The notes under the pieces were generated by a model. It was given only the letters and a program-made list of their open reading frames with translations, did not search any database and had not been told where the DNA came from. This document shows positions 37,850 to 49,425 of a DNA stretch of 64,000 nt, in pieces. The number at the start of each line of letters is the position of its first letter. Within the stretch, counting starts at the first letter, position 1. This DNA comes from Turritopsis dohrnii (lineage: Eukaryota; Cnidaria; Hydrozoa; Anthoathecata; Oceaniidae): contig BQMF02000019.1 in NCBI GenBank assembly GCA_027922465.2, forward strand, positions 1,364,001-1,428,000. Direction: 5' to 3'. The position numbers and the translations under genes are program-made.

Positions 37850-39870
37850 ACGCACGGTAAAACCCGCTGGTAAGCTTTGTAGGTGCGCTGGGTTGGACGG
37901 AAAGGTGTTTTAGGGGATGATATTTCTTAGTGAAAAGTCGTCTTTGAGTAATAAATTTTGCGCAGTGATCAATCTCCTTCAGTTTGTTTCACTACATGGC
38001 TTCCGCCCACGCACCCCAAAATACGACTTGCACATTAGTGTAATAAGGTAAACATGCTTGAAAGTGTGAAAAGGTGGCTGGGTGGAGGGTGGACATCACT
38101 TCATGGAAACTGTCTGAGAAATCCTAATTGGTATTTTAAAAATAAACGTGCGCAGCTGTACGAAGTCTTTTAACTCGTGTTGGGATTTGAAGAGCTCAAA
38201 GGCAATTTACATTCGACTAATTGTTAAAATGTAAAAAGTTTTTTTATTGACGAGTGTAGTATAGATTACATCTTGGTTCAGATATGCGATGTTGTTGTTT
38301 TGAAATTCCGAATTATTTTGTTGAATGTTGTGGTCTGGATAATGGTGCTGTTGAATCTCGCCCCACAGAGTTGAATCTGGCCCCAACTCACGGTAGTTGA
38401 CATAATAGAAATTACCAATACCAACAAGAATAAGAACATAGAACCACTGTGCTATGTCTGGTGGTGTTGCTAACGCACAAAATCCATGATTTGATTAGGC
38501 TAGATCGTTTTATTACAAGCGGGATTTTTCAAGCACTTTTGGTTACTACCGTTTTTGGTAGAGAAGATAGTTATACAGTCCAGCAGGGCACAGCTTGCTT
38601 GGCAAAGCCCCTGGAAGCTCACAAACAGGCCTTGTTATGAGATGTGTGCAATGGCACGCACCCACACACACACAAGACCTGTTAGACCAGTGATCAATCG
38701 CATGCGTGGATTCGTATGAGTGTTTCTCATGCTACTATAATAAGATAGCTGTTTCGCTCAAAATTGAATATTAACTGTTCACAGGGCTCATAGCACTTTT
38801 CCCAAAATATTTTCCCTGACTTTACGGAGTAAAAAAGATATACTTTTCCCTGACTTTTCCCTAAAAACATAACCCTGATTATACTAATCTCACTTAAAAG
38901 AATTTCAGTCTCAAAATCAACAGAAAAGAAGTTATTGGCCTGTAAAGATCTATAAAAATCTGTCTTTACATTTCAATCATTCCACAGCTCAATCTCCATT
39001 TCCATCTGGCTGAAGGCCTGGTTTCTCAACACCATCATCACAGATACTTTGTGTCAACTGTACTTATATTTCGGTTTTAATTCATGGAAGATAAAAATTT
39101 CTAATAATTTTCCAATAATAATGATTTATTAAAGAAAAACATGTGTTGGAGGGGTTGCTATTTTTTCGTTCGATTCATTGTTTATAAATAATATCACCCT
39201 CGGCATCAGCTTCATACTCAAGGTCCTTTTTTGATATGAGGCCAGATGAAAAGTCTCAATATTTCATCTATTGTCGAAGTGCATTGAAATCAGGCCTTCG
39301 TATTCTGATTTATCATCCAACATGTTGGGACAAGTGGTGATGTTGATCACACACATTTTATAGAAGGTCAATAGATTCTTTTCCGTTGATTTTGAGACCC
39401 AAGTACTTATGTGATTACTAATCAACATAAAATTCTGCACCAGAATCATGAATAATATGGGGTATCTCCTACAGGAGTGCCATTAAAAAATTATGTAAAG
39501 ATGAAGATGGAACAGTCCACCATTATGAATTTTGTTTTCAAAAAACATGAGAAGAAGCTCATTCACATGACTACTTAAAAAGTTTTGGCTTAAAGTTTTA
39601 AGAGGGATTAAAGAAATAAACTGTTTGTAATCAAAAAAACTCTGTGTGAGGGTGAGGGAGGAGGTAAACCTCAGACAAACACAAAATAATGGCAAAAATT
39701 ATCTGCAAACTTGCTGGTTTAAAGTCTCTTATTTGTAATATGCAACAATGTTTGCATTATTCCAAGAAGTGATAATAAAGATTTGGTTAACGAAAGTGTT
39801 CTGAAAGAATTCTATTATCTATAACTTTATTGTTTCAGAAGAAATTAATTAAAGGAATTTCAACAGTGTA
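37850..39870. other. 5' flank of the MVB12 gene, with a MITE fragment
   Basis: 38518-38640 repeats the left half of the 52.3-kb element (GGGATTTTTCAAGCACTTTT through AACAGGCCTTGT). 38790-38885 has 'TTTTCCCTGACTTT' units related to the intron MITE at 40800. No other gene is supported. Confidence 0.5.
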
Positions 39871-39873
39871 AAG

Positions 39874-42800
39874 ATGGCAGAATTTATTACGGATGTTTTT
39901 CTTGTCAGCTCTCGTGGGTCAGATGTAGAAAAGTTCATTGTAAGTATATGAAATGTCATTATCAGTATGAAATTGAGACTTTGCAGTTTTTGTGACTTAT
40001 TAATATTTGGTCATCAAGATACAGACACCCTAATTTTAAAAGGGGCAGTTATAGAAGAATCCAAGAAATCTACAATGGCAACCTTGAAGCTCACTGAATT
40101 ATTATTTGCTTCCACGTTTCTTTTTTTTTGTCAACCCCCCTTTGCATTCTTACTTCACTTCTCTGCTGCCCAATATCAAATCCTGCTGTATCTCCTGTGT
40201 ATATCAGAAATATTGTTTACATCAGTAAAGAAGGTGTAAACCACAATTTCATAACTCTTTTTTTCAAGATGGGACTTGTTTTAATTTGTTTTACTATAGT
40301 TTTTCTTTTTAAAAAAACAAAAACAAATATTGATGTTTCAGTTAGAAACAACAATCAGAAACCATGATGGCAACTTATGGGAAAGTTCATGGCGAAACAA
40401 AGCGAAACGTTTCATTGGCTTTAAACGCGATAGAAATGATGAATTTGTTGTAACAGATATAACAGTTATCGGTGAAGATAAGGATGTTCCTGATGATTAT
40501 GCTGGCCTACTTATCACTCATGATTCAAGTAAAAGCTTACTGTTGAAGTTGTGGAATTGATTGAACACACTTCATTCTGAAACCATTTGAGATGTCTTCT
40601 ATTTCATTTTGTTTTGTAGAAGAGAAAGGTCTACGCAAACAAATTGTATGTTACCGACGTGAAGCCAGAACAACAGCAAAACAAGCTATCACAGAAATCA
40701 ATGTCATAAATGAGTCCAAAGGGGAGCTAGTTCCAGCACAGTTCACAGCTATGAAGTATCTAGTAGTCTTTTTTTAGAACCCAACTTTTCCGTATGATAC
40801 CTTATCAGGAAAAAAAAGTCGGGAAAAGTGACCAACTTTTTGGTGAGTGACTAAAATTTTCCCAGACCAAATTTTACCCTGAATTTTCTGCACCCGACCA
40901 AACCTGACTTTTTTTCCCTGATAAGGTATACAATAACTCAGATGTTAATTTTCTTCACATTGAAAATAATTAGTCAGGGTAAAGTAACTAATTTCATAAT
41001 TTAGTCTGGGAAAAGTGACTAATTTCAAAAATTGGTCGGGAAACGTGACTAAAATTTCCTTAGGTGACTAAAATTTTCCCTGACTAAAATTTTCCCCAAC
41101 TAAATTTTTTACCGACTTTTTTCCCTGATAAGGTATGTTATTTAAAAAACATTTTTCTAAGCAACCAGAAGAAAGTAATTTAACCACATTTTAATCCGAT
41201 CTTTTATAGCGAATCGATCAATGAGTTGTTAATTGTCTTCAAAGTAACTGATTTGCCAGACAAAGCCCCTCCTCTTCCCGCTCCTAGAAAAGCACCACCT
41301 GTTGAAGTACAGCAACCTTTGCAAAGGTACGACTCATATGCTTGATGTTTTCCCTTTTCTTTTTGTTCAAAATTTCATTTCATACTGATCAGTGGACACA
41401 CTTGCTAACTTGGCAGCATATAGGGCAGAAAATGAAAATGATTACAGATTTGACTATACACCATCATTTTCATGACAAAGTTGAGGACAAAAGTTTTATT
41501 GTAAAAACTTTTTCATTTTTTAGGGCTGTATCTGTTGTTGCAACAGGCAAGTTAACTAATTAAACTGTCAAATACTTTTTTGTGTATTAAATGTTCTGCT
41601 GTTCTTTGTGTGGCAATACTATAATGGCCTTGCTGTCTTTACACAATTCTTCTCATTAGCGATAGAAATATTTGCTTACTATTTTTTTCTTTGTAGGTAT
41701 CGATGGCGTTCCTTTCCAGATTAATCCAAAATATAACTCTCAAGCAAGCCTAAATGATGTAGGTTACCTATTGTTTTTATTAACAAAGGAAATCCCTTAA
41801 AATTGACTATCCAACTAAGAAACTGGTAACAAGTTCATGTAATTCAAAATCACCCTACACGCTAACTACTGTCTTTCACTTATTATTTTTACATTATATA
41901 GCATACATTACCTGTGGAGTTTTAATACTAAATGAACCATTTTTGCTTCATGCCAAACTATATCACCTTTTGTTTTTCAGCCTATAATTAGTGGCATATC
42001 ACACGTTTCAATTGATGAACTCATTCAAAAGGTACGTTTAGATTTATTTTGCAGATGCTGTTGGTTTTGGGTTTTTTTTATCCCACTCTGTGAATCATTA
42101 ATAACGATTACTACTAACTATTAGAGTTGGTTAATTATTGGATTTCTGCGAAAGCAAGAAATACATTACAACCGGCTTTGTTTCTCTGATGTCCAAACCT
42201 AGCATTTTTTTGAAATTTCATGTTTGAATTTACATGAAATCAAAGCACCATGCTATGCATGTCAGCATTGAAACGTATTCATAACCACTTTGTAATCTAA
42301 AAGGATCAATGTACACTTAGCATTATTTTGTATCCCCCAAAAAATGAAGTAAATTTCATAAAGAATTCTCCCTTTCTCCTTCCCAGATTTTATCAACCTT
42401 CCGTTATATTAATGTTATAATAATGTTATATTGTAAAAATCATTCAACCTTTTTTTGAATTTCTTAAAGATTTTTTATAAGTATATAAGTCAGTGAAAAT
42501 GTTTGTGAGTTATAAGCTTGGTGCATGCCGTATTGTCAATCAAACTAAAGTTTTCCTTTTTATGCTTGTGATGTGGTCTGTTGACGATTGACAGCACTAA
42601 TGTAAAATGTTTAGAATTTATGAGTTATTCATACTGATTGTCATCTCTAAAAGGATCAATATATCTTTAATAATATTTCGTACCAACGAAATGCAGAATA
42701 TCTCATATGGCAGTATCAATAAGGCTTTCACAATGCCCTAAAGTAAGAACGCGATTAGAAATGAAATGTTGTATTGTCATCGAACCTTCAAATGTCAAGA

Positions 42801-43130
42801 ATGCCATAAGACTTTCGTTTTTCATACTTCAGCTGATTTTGCAGAAATCCTGATGTTGTAAGGGCATCTTGTTCGACTTTATTTGAGAAAGGTTGGAGTT
42901 GGCAATCAATTTAAGTATAAAAATGTAACACAAAAGCTACGTGCTTTTTACTTCGAATATATTTTAAAACATTTCGACCAGTGGATACCACTGATCATCA
43001 TCACTTAAAATGGAAATATTTTTGGCTTTATTTAATTTGTTCGACATATTTTGAGTAAATCTATTTTTTATTTTATTTCTAGTATTCATATTCGTTTACC
43101 ACAGAGAAGAAAGTTGTGCAGACCAGCTGA
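39874..43130 (+). CDS. MVB12: ESCRT-I subunit MVB12 (MABP and UMA domains)
   Basis: Eight exons join in phase: 39874-39939, 40342-40528, 40620-40755, 41210-41326, 41524-41546, 41697-41758, 41981-42031, 43083-43130 (690 nt, 229 aa; human paralogues are somewhat longer). Residues 4-145 are a MABP beta-prism: ITDVFLVSS at the start, DGNLWESSWRN and KRFIGFKRD, then VTDITVIGED..VPDDYAGL. A Pro-rich linker (LPDKAPPLPAPRKAPP, about 145-160) may bind SH3 domains, as in vertebrate MVB12A. The C-terminus is a UMA box: GIDGVPFQINPKY at about 177-189 and YSYSFTTEKKVV near the end, which joins MVB12 to TSG101-VPS28-VPS37. The protein acts at endosomes in sorting ubiquitinated cargo. Exon 5 is only 23 nt and its downstream intron begins GC. 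Exon chain was inferred by hand; the ends of each exon match consensus. Confidence 0.9.
40800..41133. mobile_element. Tc1/mariner-like MITE in MVB12 intron 3, apparently double
   Basis: Ends CCTTATCAGGAAAAAAAAGT and ACTTTTTTCCCTGATAAGG, flanked by TA (40798-40799, 41134-41135). A third end (CCCTGATAAGG followed by TA) lies internally at about 40916-40928, so the element is either a tandem or nested pair. The interior is made of 'GGGAAAAGTGACTAA' units. A relative with TTTTTACTGATAAGG ends occurs at about 51656-52196. Confidence 0.65.
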
Positions 43131-43175
43131 CAAACGAACAACTGAGAGAATGGAATAGTAATAATAGTGCTCCTA

Positions 43176-43201
43176 GGGGGGGGGGGGGGGGGGGGGGGGG
43201 G
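43176..43201. repeat. poly-G run (26 nt)
   Basis: Twenty-six uninterrupted G just after the last MVB12 coding exon, in the probable 3' UTR. Length is uncertain because homopolymers sequence badly. Confidence 0.9.
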
Positions 43202-43484
43202 ACTACAGAGTGCAAATTTGTAGTGGGTGATGTTAGATTTTATTTAAGTAAGTCAACCCACTGATTATAAGCACTGAACAGAAAAACTATTCTCGATGTA
43301 ACCGTACATAATTTTTTGACAACCACCATCTGTGCAGTAGATTCTAAGTATTTAATTTGAATTCTTGTCGTTTATTCTACTGTCTGTTATAAAGAAGTTT
43401 CTTATGAAGCCAAACTTTTATCTTTTTTAATTTTACTCGATGGTGTCTCAGTGGGCAAATTTGTAAAAAAAAATATCTGCGGAG

Positions 43485-43555
43485 AAGTACATTTCTATAG
43501 AAATATACACACTATGTCAATAAGACATGCTCTTCATCGCAGTGACTTTTTTTAC
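43485..43555 (+). repeat. dispersed repeat, partner of 11025-11115
   Basis: CATTTCTATAGAAATATACA, then a 'CAATAAGACATGCTCTTCATCGCAGTGA'-like block split here as GCTCTTCATCGCAGTGA. The same order occurs on the minus strand at 11.1 kb. Confidence 0.65.
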
Positions 43556-44202
43556 GATTTAAAAAGCTTACCAGACCTTCATTGGAAAAGAAATTTTAAG
43601 ATTGGAATCAGATACGCTTTTGTCAAACACTTTACTTCGAGGTAATGTCTTGAGTGCCAGTGAAGAAACTTTATGCGATGCTTTTTGTTCCATATATTCG
43701 TTAATTTATCAATTTTCGTATCAAAACTTTTCATCAGAATTTGTCTACTTTCGCGCAGTTTTAATTTTTCAGTGAATCCTGAAGATTCTGTTGATTCTTT
43801 TTGTTCTCAAAATTTTGGTCCAAACGAATCTATTTGAAACGTTTTAAAGATACTAGTTAACATGAGAACTCGTTGTGTATTTCCCATAAACCTCTTGCTA
43901 GTTCTCTTAGATGGAGTCTCATAGTACTCTCTCTGACTCTCCCCGTTTTATTCTTTCCGTTTCAATTCAAGACATGATGGACCATGTTCGGCATGAGCCA
44001 TTATGATTATTTATCAGCTTGTACACATACTTTGATGCCTCATCAGAATAAACGCACTTTTAAAAAGGATTTCGGATTTCGGATTTGTTTTTGACAACAC
44101 ACAAACTTTTTTTTTTTTTTTGTTAAACTGTTGAAAAATCTTGTATGTGTGTAAACACGTCTTCATAAGTTTATAACTGAATGTTAAAATGAGGATTTGT
44201 AT

Positions 44203-44260
44203 CAACCTCGAACCCAGGGTCTCTTGCCTTTTCGATGTACGATACTGGGTTCGAGGTTGG
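44203..44260. repeat. short foldback repeat, family member 2
   Basis: CAACCTCGAACCCAGGGTCT to GGGTTCGAGGTTG, complementary ends, 58 bp. Confidence 0.7.
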
Positions 44261-44589
44261 ATTTGTATAAAAATGTAATAGAATGTTTTGTCTGATCTTA
44301 TAAAAACAACATGATTTTTTTTTTCTAAATAACTTTTTTATTTTCTCCTCACCACAAGAAGACTTTAATACTTTCTACATCCAAAATGGCTTTCCATACT
44401 GTACGACAGTGTATTCATAAATTTGATGTAAAGGCGTGAAGTAGCCACGTCATCTCACGTTTCTTAGCAATTGGATAAGATATTACAAATTAAGGCAACG
44501 TAGCAAACACCACCCACCGTGCGATGAACTCCCTTAGAGTTTTGGTCAAATAGATCACGATGAATTTTCAGTTGGAATAAGGCTGTTAG

Positions 44590-44861
44590 CAGGGCCGTAA
44601 TTTCTTCAAAAATATTGAGGGGACTAAAAAAGAAGCGAAGCGAGAAAATATTTTGAGCAGGGGATCGGGGTCTCTAAACCCACCAGCAGGGAAGTTTTCC
44701 ATTTTAGGGCTTTAGGGGTCGGAGCTCCATTATGCAAAGTTTTTCCTAATACTTTACTCCAATTTTTCTTAAAATCATTCCAAATTCTAGCTTTTTTGGT
44801 GTTTTCGAAACACTTTTTTCAACCCAAAAATATTGGAGGGGCTTCAGAAATTACTGCCCTG
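44590..44861. mobile_element. CAGGG-ended (hAT-like) MITE, 272 bp
   Basis: CAGGGCCGTAATTTCT at 44590 and AGAAATTACTGCCCTG at 44861 are inverse with one mismatch. GTTAG is duplicated at 44585-44589 and 44862-44866. No ORF. Confidence 0.8.
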
Positions 44862-45063
44862 GTTAGGGTACAAGACTTTTTGGCGGCGAAACAGAGCGTC
44901 ATGTAAGTTTTGTCAAAAGAAGCAAATTGGACCATACATGGGTGTGTGCAAAACAAAAAAGCCACGACAAACTGATATTGCTATGTTCAACTTTTCTCTT
45001 GAACAACTTATACAAGGTTTGTCAGCAAATACGATCAATAAAGTTTTCCACTAACATAAAAGG

Positions 45064-45142
45064 TCAACCTCGTACCCAGGGTTTCTTGCCTTTTCGATGT
45101 ACGGACGGCGGCGAATAATATCGAAAAGGCAAGGAACCCAGT
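45064..45142. repeat. short foldback repeat, family member 3
   Basis: CAACCTCGTACCCAGGGTTT followed by CTTGCCTTTTCGATGTACG; the second arm (TATCGAAAAGGCAAGGAACC) is the inverse of the first, so this copy is a longer hairpin than the other two. Confidence 0.7.
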
Positions 45143-45512
45143 AAAAAGTCGTTTTTCTTTGATTGGATCTGACTTAAGATCTATTTTTAAACATTTTTTT
45201 TTATTTATTTTGCTTACCAAACAGCGTTAGTCAAAATTATTTTCGGATCTTCTTTCTCATATGTTCTTAGTATAGCTACTCATAATGACCAAAATCACTA
45301 AAAAAAAAACATTAAAATATTACATTAGTATTAGTGTTACCAAAACAATGGTAACCACATTTTAAGTGAATGGAAATGGTGCTTCAGTGATCACCCACGA
45401 AAGGAGTTACATTTTCTGAAGTTCCATGGGAATCTTGGCTTGCCATAAGTGGAGAGACAGTTTAAAAGATTTCTGGACATTTAATTCTTCACACAACGTA
45501 TTTTCGTACAAC

Positions 45513-46238
45513 ATGAAGCATATTATTTTGTTATTGACCACAGCTCTGGTCGCTGTCTCGAGCAATTTACAAGGTACGTGTTTAGATACTAATCATGTTT
45601 TGAATCATAAACGTTTCCTTGAATATGGGAAGTTTATGAAATGCTTATAGAAGTAGTGCTATTTTTGAATTTGTGGGATATTTCGTATTTGTTTCTTACA
45701 GATTATGAGAAGCATCTCGAAAACGAGTTGATGAAAGTGTTGGAAGACAAAAACAACAATCATGACAGCCATGACACATCATCAGAAAGAAATATACAAG
45801 GTCAGAGCTCGCAGTCCAATTTCATTTTTAATCATTTATTTTTAGTTTCGAAAGTTCGTTGCCCTGGACACTGGTTGTCATATTTCATTTTCTCAATACC
45901 TAATTCTTTTCCAAAACAAACATAAAAATTCCTCTTGTATTTATCTGATTTTAGACGAAGAAGAATTGTCAAGCCTTGATGAGCAGGACCAACATCAAGA
46001 ATCGATAAGATGTTTGATACGAGAAACAGGCAACAGGCGTGCCTATCCCGAACGTGCCAACACAAATAGACGCCCGAGGGTTACCAGGCGAAGCGGTTGG
46101 AGTCGAATTTTCCAGCACGGGAAGAAACTTTACCACAGCGTAGTAAAACCGTCCATCCCATTTTTGGCGAAAGCTTTAAAATTTCTTGGTAAGAAAAGAG
46201 ACGAGGAGCTGAAAATGGCCTATGCATCAAGAGAGTGA
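45513..46238 (+). CDS. secreted precursor of a cationic, probably amidated peptide (arminin-like layout)
   Basis: Three exons join in phase 1: 45513-45573, 45702-45800, 45955-46238 (444 nt, 147 aa). Residues 1-18 are a hydrophobic signal peptide. Residues 21-70 form an acidic pro-region (DYEKHLENELMKVLEDK, then DEEELSSLDEQDQ). Residues 81-99 are arginine-rich and end in dibasic RR (98-99). Residues 100-131 (from SGWSRIFQHG to FLAKALKFL) contain six Lys/Arg, no acidic residue and an amphipathic, Pro-kinked middle. G132 followed by KKR (133-135) is a standard amidation and prohormone-cleavage signal. An acidic tail (136-147) would be removed. Signal, acidic pro-part and cationic end with an 'IPF' core recall the arminin antimicrobial family described in Hydra; orthology is not proven. 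A neuropeptide-type hormone is the main alternative. One cysteine (73) only. Confidence 0.75.
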
Positions 46239-46494
46239 TAGAAAAATGGATTTGATGCAATGTCGTTAGTGTATTTATACTGCATTATACCTATCATTTA
46301 CATAACGAAACATAATTTACGCATAAAATATTGCGTGAAATATTTTTTATCGAGGCGTCGTTTCTCGTTGAAATCAATACGCGCGTCATTGGTGTTCGAC
46401 ATCCATCAGTAGTATTCGACGCATGTCAATAAGATTAGACGTGCGTCACCAATATTCGACGGTGAAATAACTTCTAGAAATCTTAAAGGTTTTA

Positions 46495-47348
46495 AGGCCG
46501 GTGCAAATGCATCCAACATTTCATCCAACATTGTAAATTTCTCATGTTGGATGAAATGTTGGACGCATTTGAGAAGTTTCAAAATGTATGAAAATTTCAA
46601 AAAGAAGAAAAAAATCGTGTTGGATGATGTTGGATGAAGTTTGATCGCCATCAAACATTTCATCCAACATTTTCGGCAAGATCAAAGGAAGCTTCCGAAT
46701 TTCTCTCGCTATTTTTCATGTTGCATGCATTTGAGGCAATTTTCGTCCAACATATCAAAATAGTCTCTGCGCTGAGTGCAAAAGGCATTGAGAAGGAGCG
46801 TTTTTCGAATCTTTTTTATTGTTTCGAACGATATACGGTACTGAAAACTCAACGAACTCAAAGTTTCTCCTGTCGCTAAATACCTGAGAGTTAATGCAAG
46901 TCTCTCATCTGCTTCAATGGGCAAAGTTCCGCCTAGTCTTTCTTTACCTATTTTATGTAGAATGAATTCGAAATCACGGACATCCATCCTAAACATTTCT
47001 CGGAATCCTTTCCTATCCTCCAGCACAAGTTCCTGAACGATATTTGTAAAGAAACCCCTTTCCTTTCGTCTTTTGACCCACTTTCTAGTCTTTCCTCTTT
47101 TTGGTTTCTCGTCGTCTGAGTCCAAAAGCTCATTCAATACTAGCATTGTTGCTACGTCCTCTGCTTCCCCCATTTTGAATTTTCAAATGAATGAACGTGT
47201 TTGATTTTTAATAAAATGTTGGATGAAGCAACTCAAATGCAACATTCTATTTTTTCTATTTTTTCAAAATTCGATATCTCATCCAACATTTCATCCAACA
47301 TTCGAATGAAAATGTTGGATGAAATGTTGGGTGCATTTGCGCCGGCCT
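46495..47348. mobile_element. PIF/Harbinger element, internally deleted
   Basis: Ends AGGCCGGTGCAAATGCATCC (46495) and the inverse ending GCCGGCCT (47348), with TTA duplicated at 46492-46494 and 47349-47351. Each end has several 'ATCCAACATTTCATCCAACA' units, directly and inversely repeated. The element carries only the start of a transposase. Confidence 0.9.
46709..47173 (-). pseudogene. N-terminal Harbinger transposase fragment
   Basis: 154-residue frame. EREMFRMDV-type sequence (KGFREMFRMDVRDFEFIL) is followed by ADERLALTLRYLATGETLSS and LSFQYRISFETI, the helix-turn-helix region preceding the DDE core in HARBI1-like transposases. The catalytic domain is missing, and the tail of the frame after about residue 133 is unrelated. 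The start at 47173 gives a plausible acidic N-terminus (MGEAEDVATMLVLNE). Confidence 0.85.
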
Positions 47349-47351
47349 TTA

Positions 47352-47940
47352 GTTTTCTTGGTTTTCGAGCGTTTTTCATACTATACCTATGTATTTTTTA
47401 TATCTATTTAAGAAACAGGTAAAATATTGTCACTGAAGCTTATTCATATTATTCAACCTTTGCTAAGAACCCAAGGTTTATTTTTGTGTAAATAGTCCGG
47501 AATTGTGAAGATTTTTCTGTGAAACATTCTATCCCCAATTAATCCAAAATGATGGGGAAAAAAATCTTAGAACTTTTCTAGTAAGATTAAATCAATGAAA
47601 AACTAAATTTTAGAGGTAATCCGAAAAACATCCGAAAATTTTCACTCGGAGTTTTTCAGGGTATACTTTTCCAAACAATCAAGCATGCTGAACAAGTTGA
47701 ATAATCATAAAACGTATTGTCACGTGTATTCTATTTTCACCAATTTTCCCATCAATATTATCTTTAAACTTTTGCGTCCATTCGACTGTTAGGAATTATG
47801 TATAATTTTTTTCCTACTAACGTAAAAATATTCTCTGCAATATTTGTGTCAATCTCATTTTTTCGTCGATTTTCTACAAACACTAAGTTTGTTCGATGAC
47901 TTGTCCTATTCTATTTCACATGCGAACGAATCCTTATGCT
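47352..47940. other. intergenic, nothing recognised
   Basis: AT-rich, no ORF above background and no repeat partner found. Confidence 0.4.
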
Positions 47941-48938
47941 ACTGGTAACTCGGTATCATGGCAACTCGAACCTCCAAGGGACCGGAGAAAATAGTTCGAC
48001 TTAAGCGAAGCTCTCGTTAAAACGAACTTAAACAAAAATGAGATATAAGTTCGAGTTAAGGCGATTTTTCTTCAGACTATAGATTTTACAGTATTACAGT
48101 ATAAGTTCACTTAAAGAACGTATGTCGGTTTGACCAAGTCTTGTTGAGAGTTCTTGGTTAACCACTCGACTAATTTCCTTAATGCATCTTTGAAGACAGG
48201 CTCCGTTTTCACTAAACAAAGTAACTCCAGGGCGGTACGCACATCATCAGATGGCGGGCAATTTGGCTCATTTGAACCATCATCATCTGTGTCTTCTTCT
48301 CCCCCATGATGTTCTTCATCAAAGACGTCTGATAAGATCTCGTCATCAGTCAGTCCTGGCTCGGTGTTGATTACAGATTCATCCGCAGAGACAATATCAT
48401 TCGCATTGGTTCCTTCAGGAAAGAAGTTGGGGGCGTAGACGGCAAGCTTATCCAACTCTTCCTGCAGATCTTTAAAGGGATCATCAGCATCTAGCAAGGC
48501 TTCAGATTGGTTTTCTTGTGGTAAGACCTCACAAAACTAATAAGATATTCTCACACACACTGCCTTAACAGCTGAAGACACGTTGGTCTTCAAAGACATG
48601 ACTATCAAAGCAATAGGTTCCAACCGAGTGTTCAGATTGTTAAACTTATCTGCATATGATATGTGCTTTTCGGTGCCTTAGTAAATCAATATCTGCATAG
48701 GGCCATAGAAATCTACCGTCTTTTCTGAAGCTAGTGGAACACCTACCTGTGTACATAAGGAATGCGTGATCAACATGTCCCTCTACACTCAAGGTTTCAC
48801 AAATCAAAAAATCGTCAAAATAATGCATTATGTGCCGAATATCCCCAGCGTAGTAAATAAAAGCTCAACATAACAAGTTCCAAATGAACGAGGAAGAATG
48901 ACTTTCGAGCTGCAATTCGAGTTATCGGGATTCTACTG
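47941..48938 (-). mobile_element. Tigger/pogo-type transposon relic
   Basis: On the minus strand the right end reads CAGTAGAATCCCGATAACTC, typical for pogo/Tigger termini, with TA outside (48939-48940). The left side (47941-48060) has GGTAACTCGGTATC and 'AACTCGAACCTCC..GGGACCGGAG' followed by TTCGAGTTAA, the usual subterminal pattern of that group, though the exact left end is uncertain. It holds only the last part of a transposase gene. Confidence 0.7.
48111..48537 (-). pseudogene. C-terminal end of a Tigger-type (CENP-B-like) transposase
   Basis: About 140 residues: DADDPFKDLQEELDKL, an acidic stretch (FDEEHHGGEEDTDDDG) and PPSDDVRTALELLC. This is the typical acidic tail of pogo/Tigger DDE transposases. 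The catalytic domain is not present upstream, so it is a relic. A splice acceptor-like TTAG or a stop bounds it at 48537. Confidence 0.7.
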
Positions 48939-49425
48939 TATTTACACAATAGAAGCCTTCCCTCAAAAAGTAACCAAATAGCTGTTAGAGAACTGGGCAC
49001 GAACAAAAGTATCTTTAATAAATGTTTAATTTGGAAAGAAAAAGACAAACGAGATGAGGCTAGTGGAGCTGCCAATGAACCAGCTAACTACAGAAGAGTG
49101 ATTTCGCTGTTGGAACAGACAGTAAGCGAACACTTCAGTTGACCCGCGGTCTACAATGTCTGAGAACTGATGCGCAAGGCATCTGTAGTCAGTCTTCTAA
49201 AAGAACGCTGTTCCACCCCAGTTGATGTTTTCGTAAGTCGACCCTGACACTGAAGCCAAGTCTTCCCGGCCAACATCATTGTTAGTAAAATCAGCACGGT
49301 GAGAACTTTGATAAAGCACATCGTGTGAGATGGACAAAACCATCAATTGTCACTAACAGTATACTTTAACCAGTGAGAATCGTTAAACTCCTAAGGGGGA
49401 ACTGAAAAGTCACATGGAAAGTAAA

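Noticed and set aside
43451..43645. 64-residue ORF downstream of MVB12, with a lectin-like 'IGIRYAF' end
   Set aside because: Its first half is the dispersed repeat and there are no cysteines in lectin positions.
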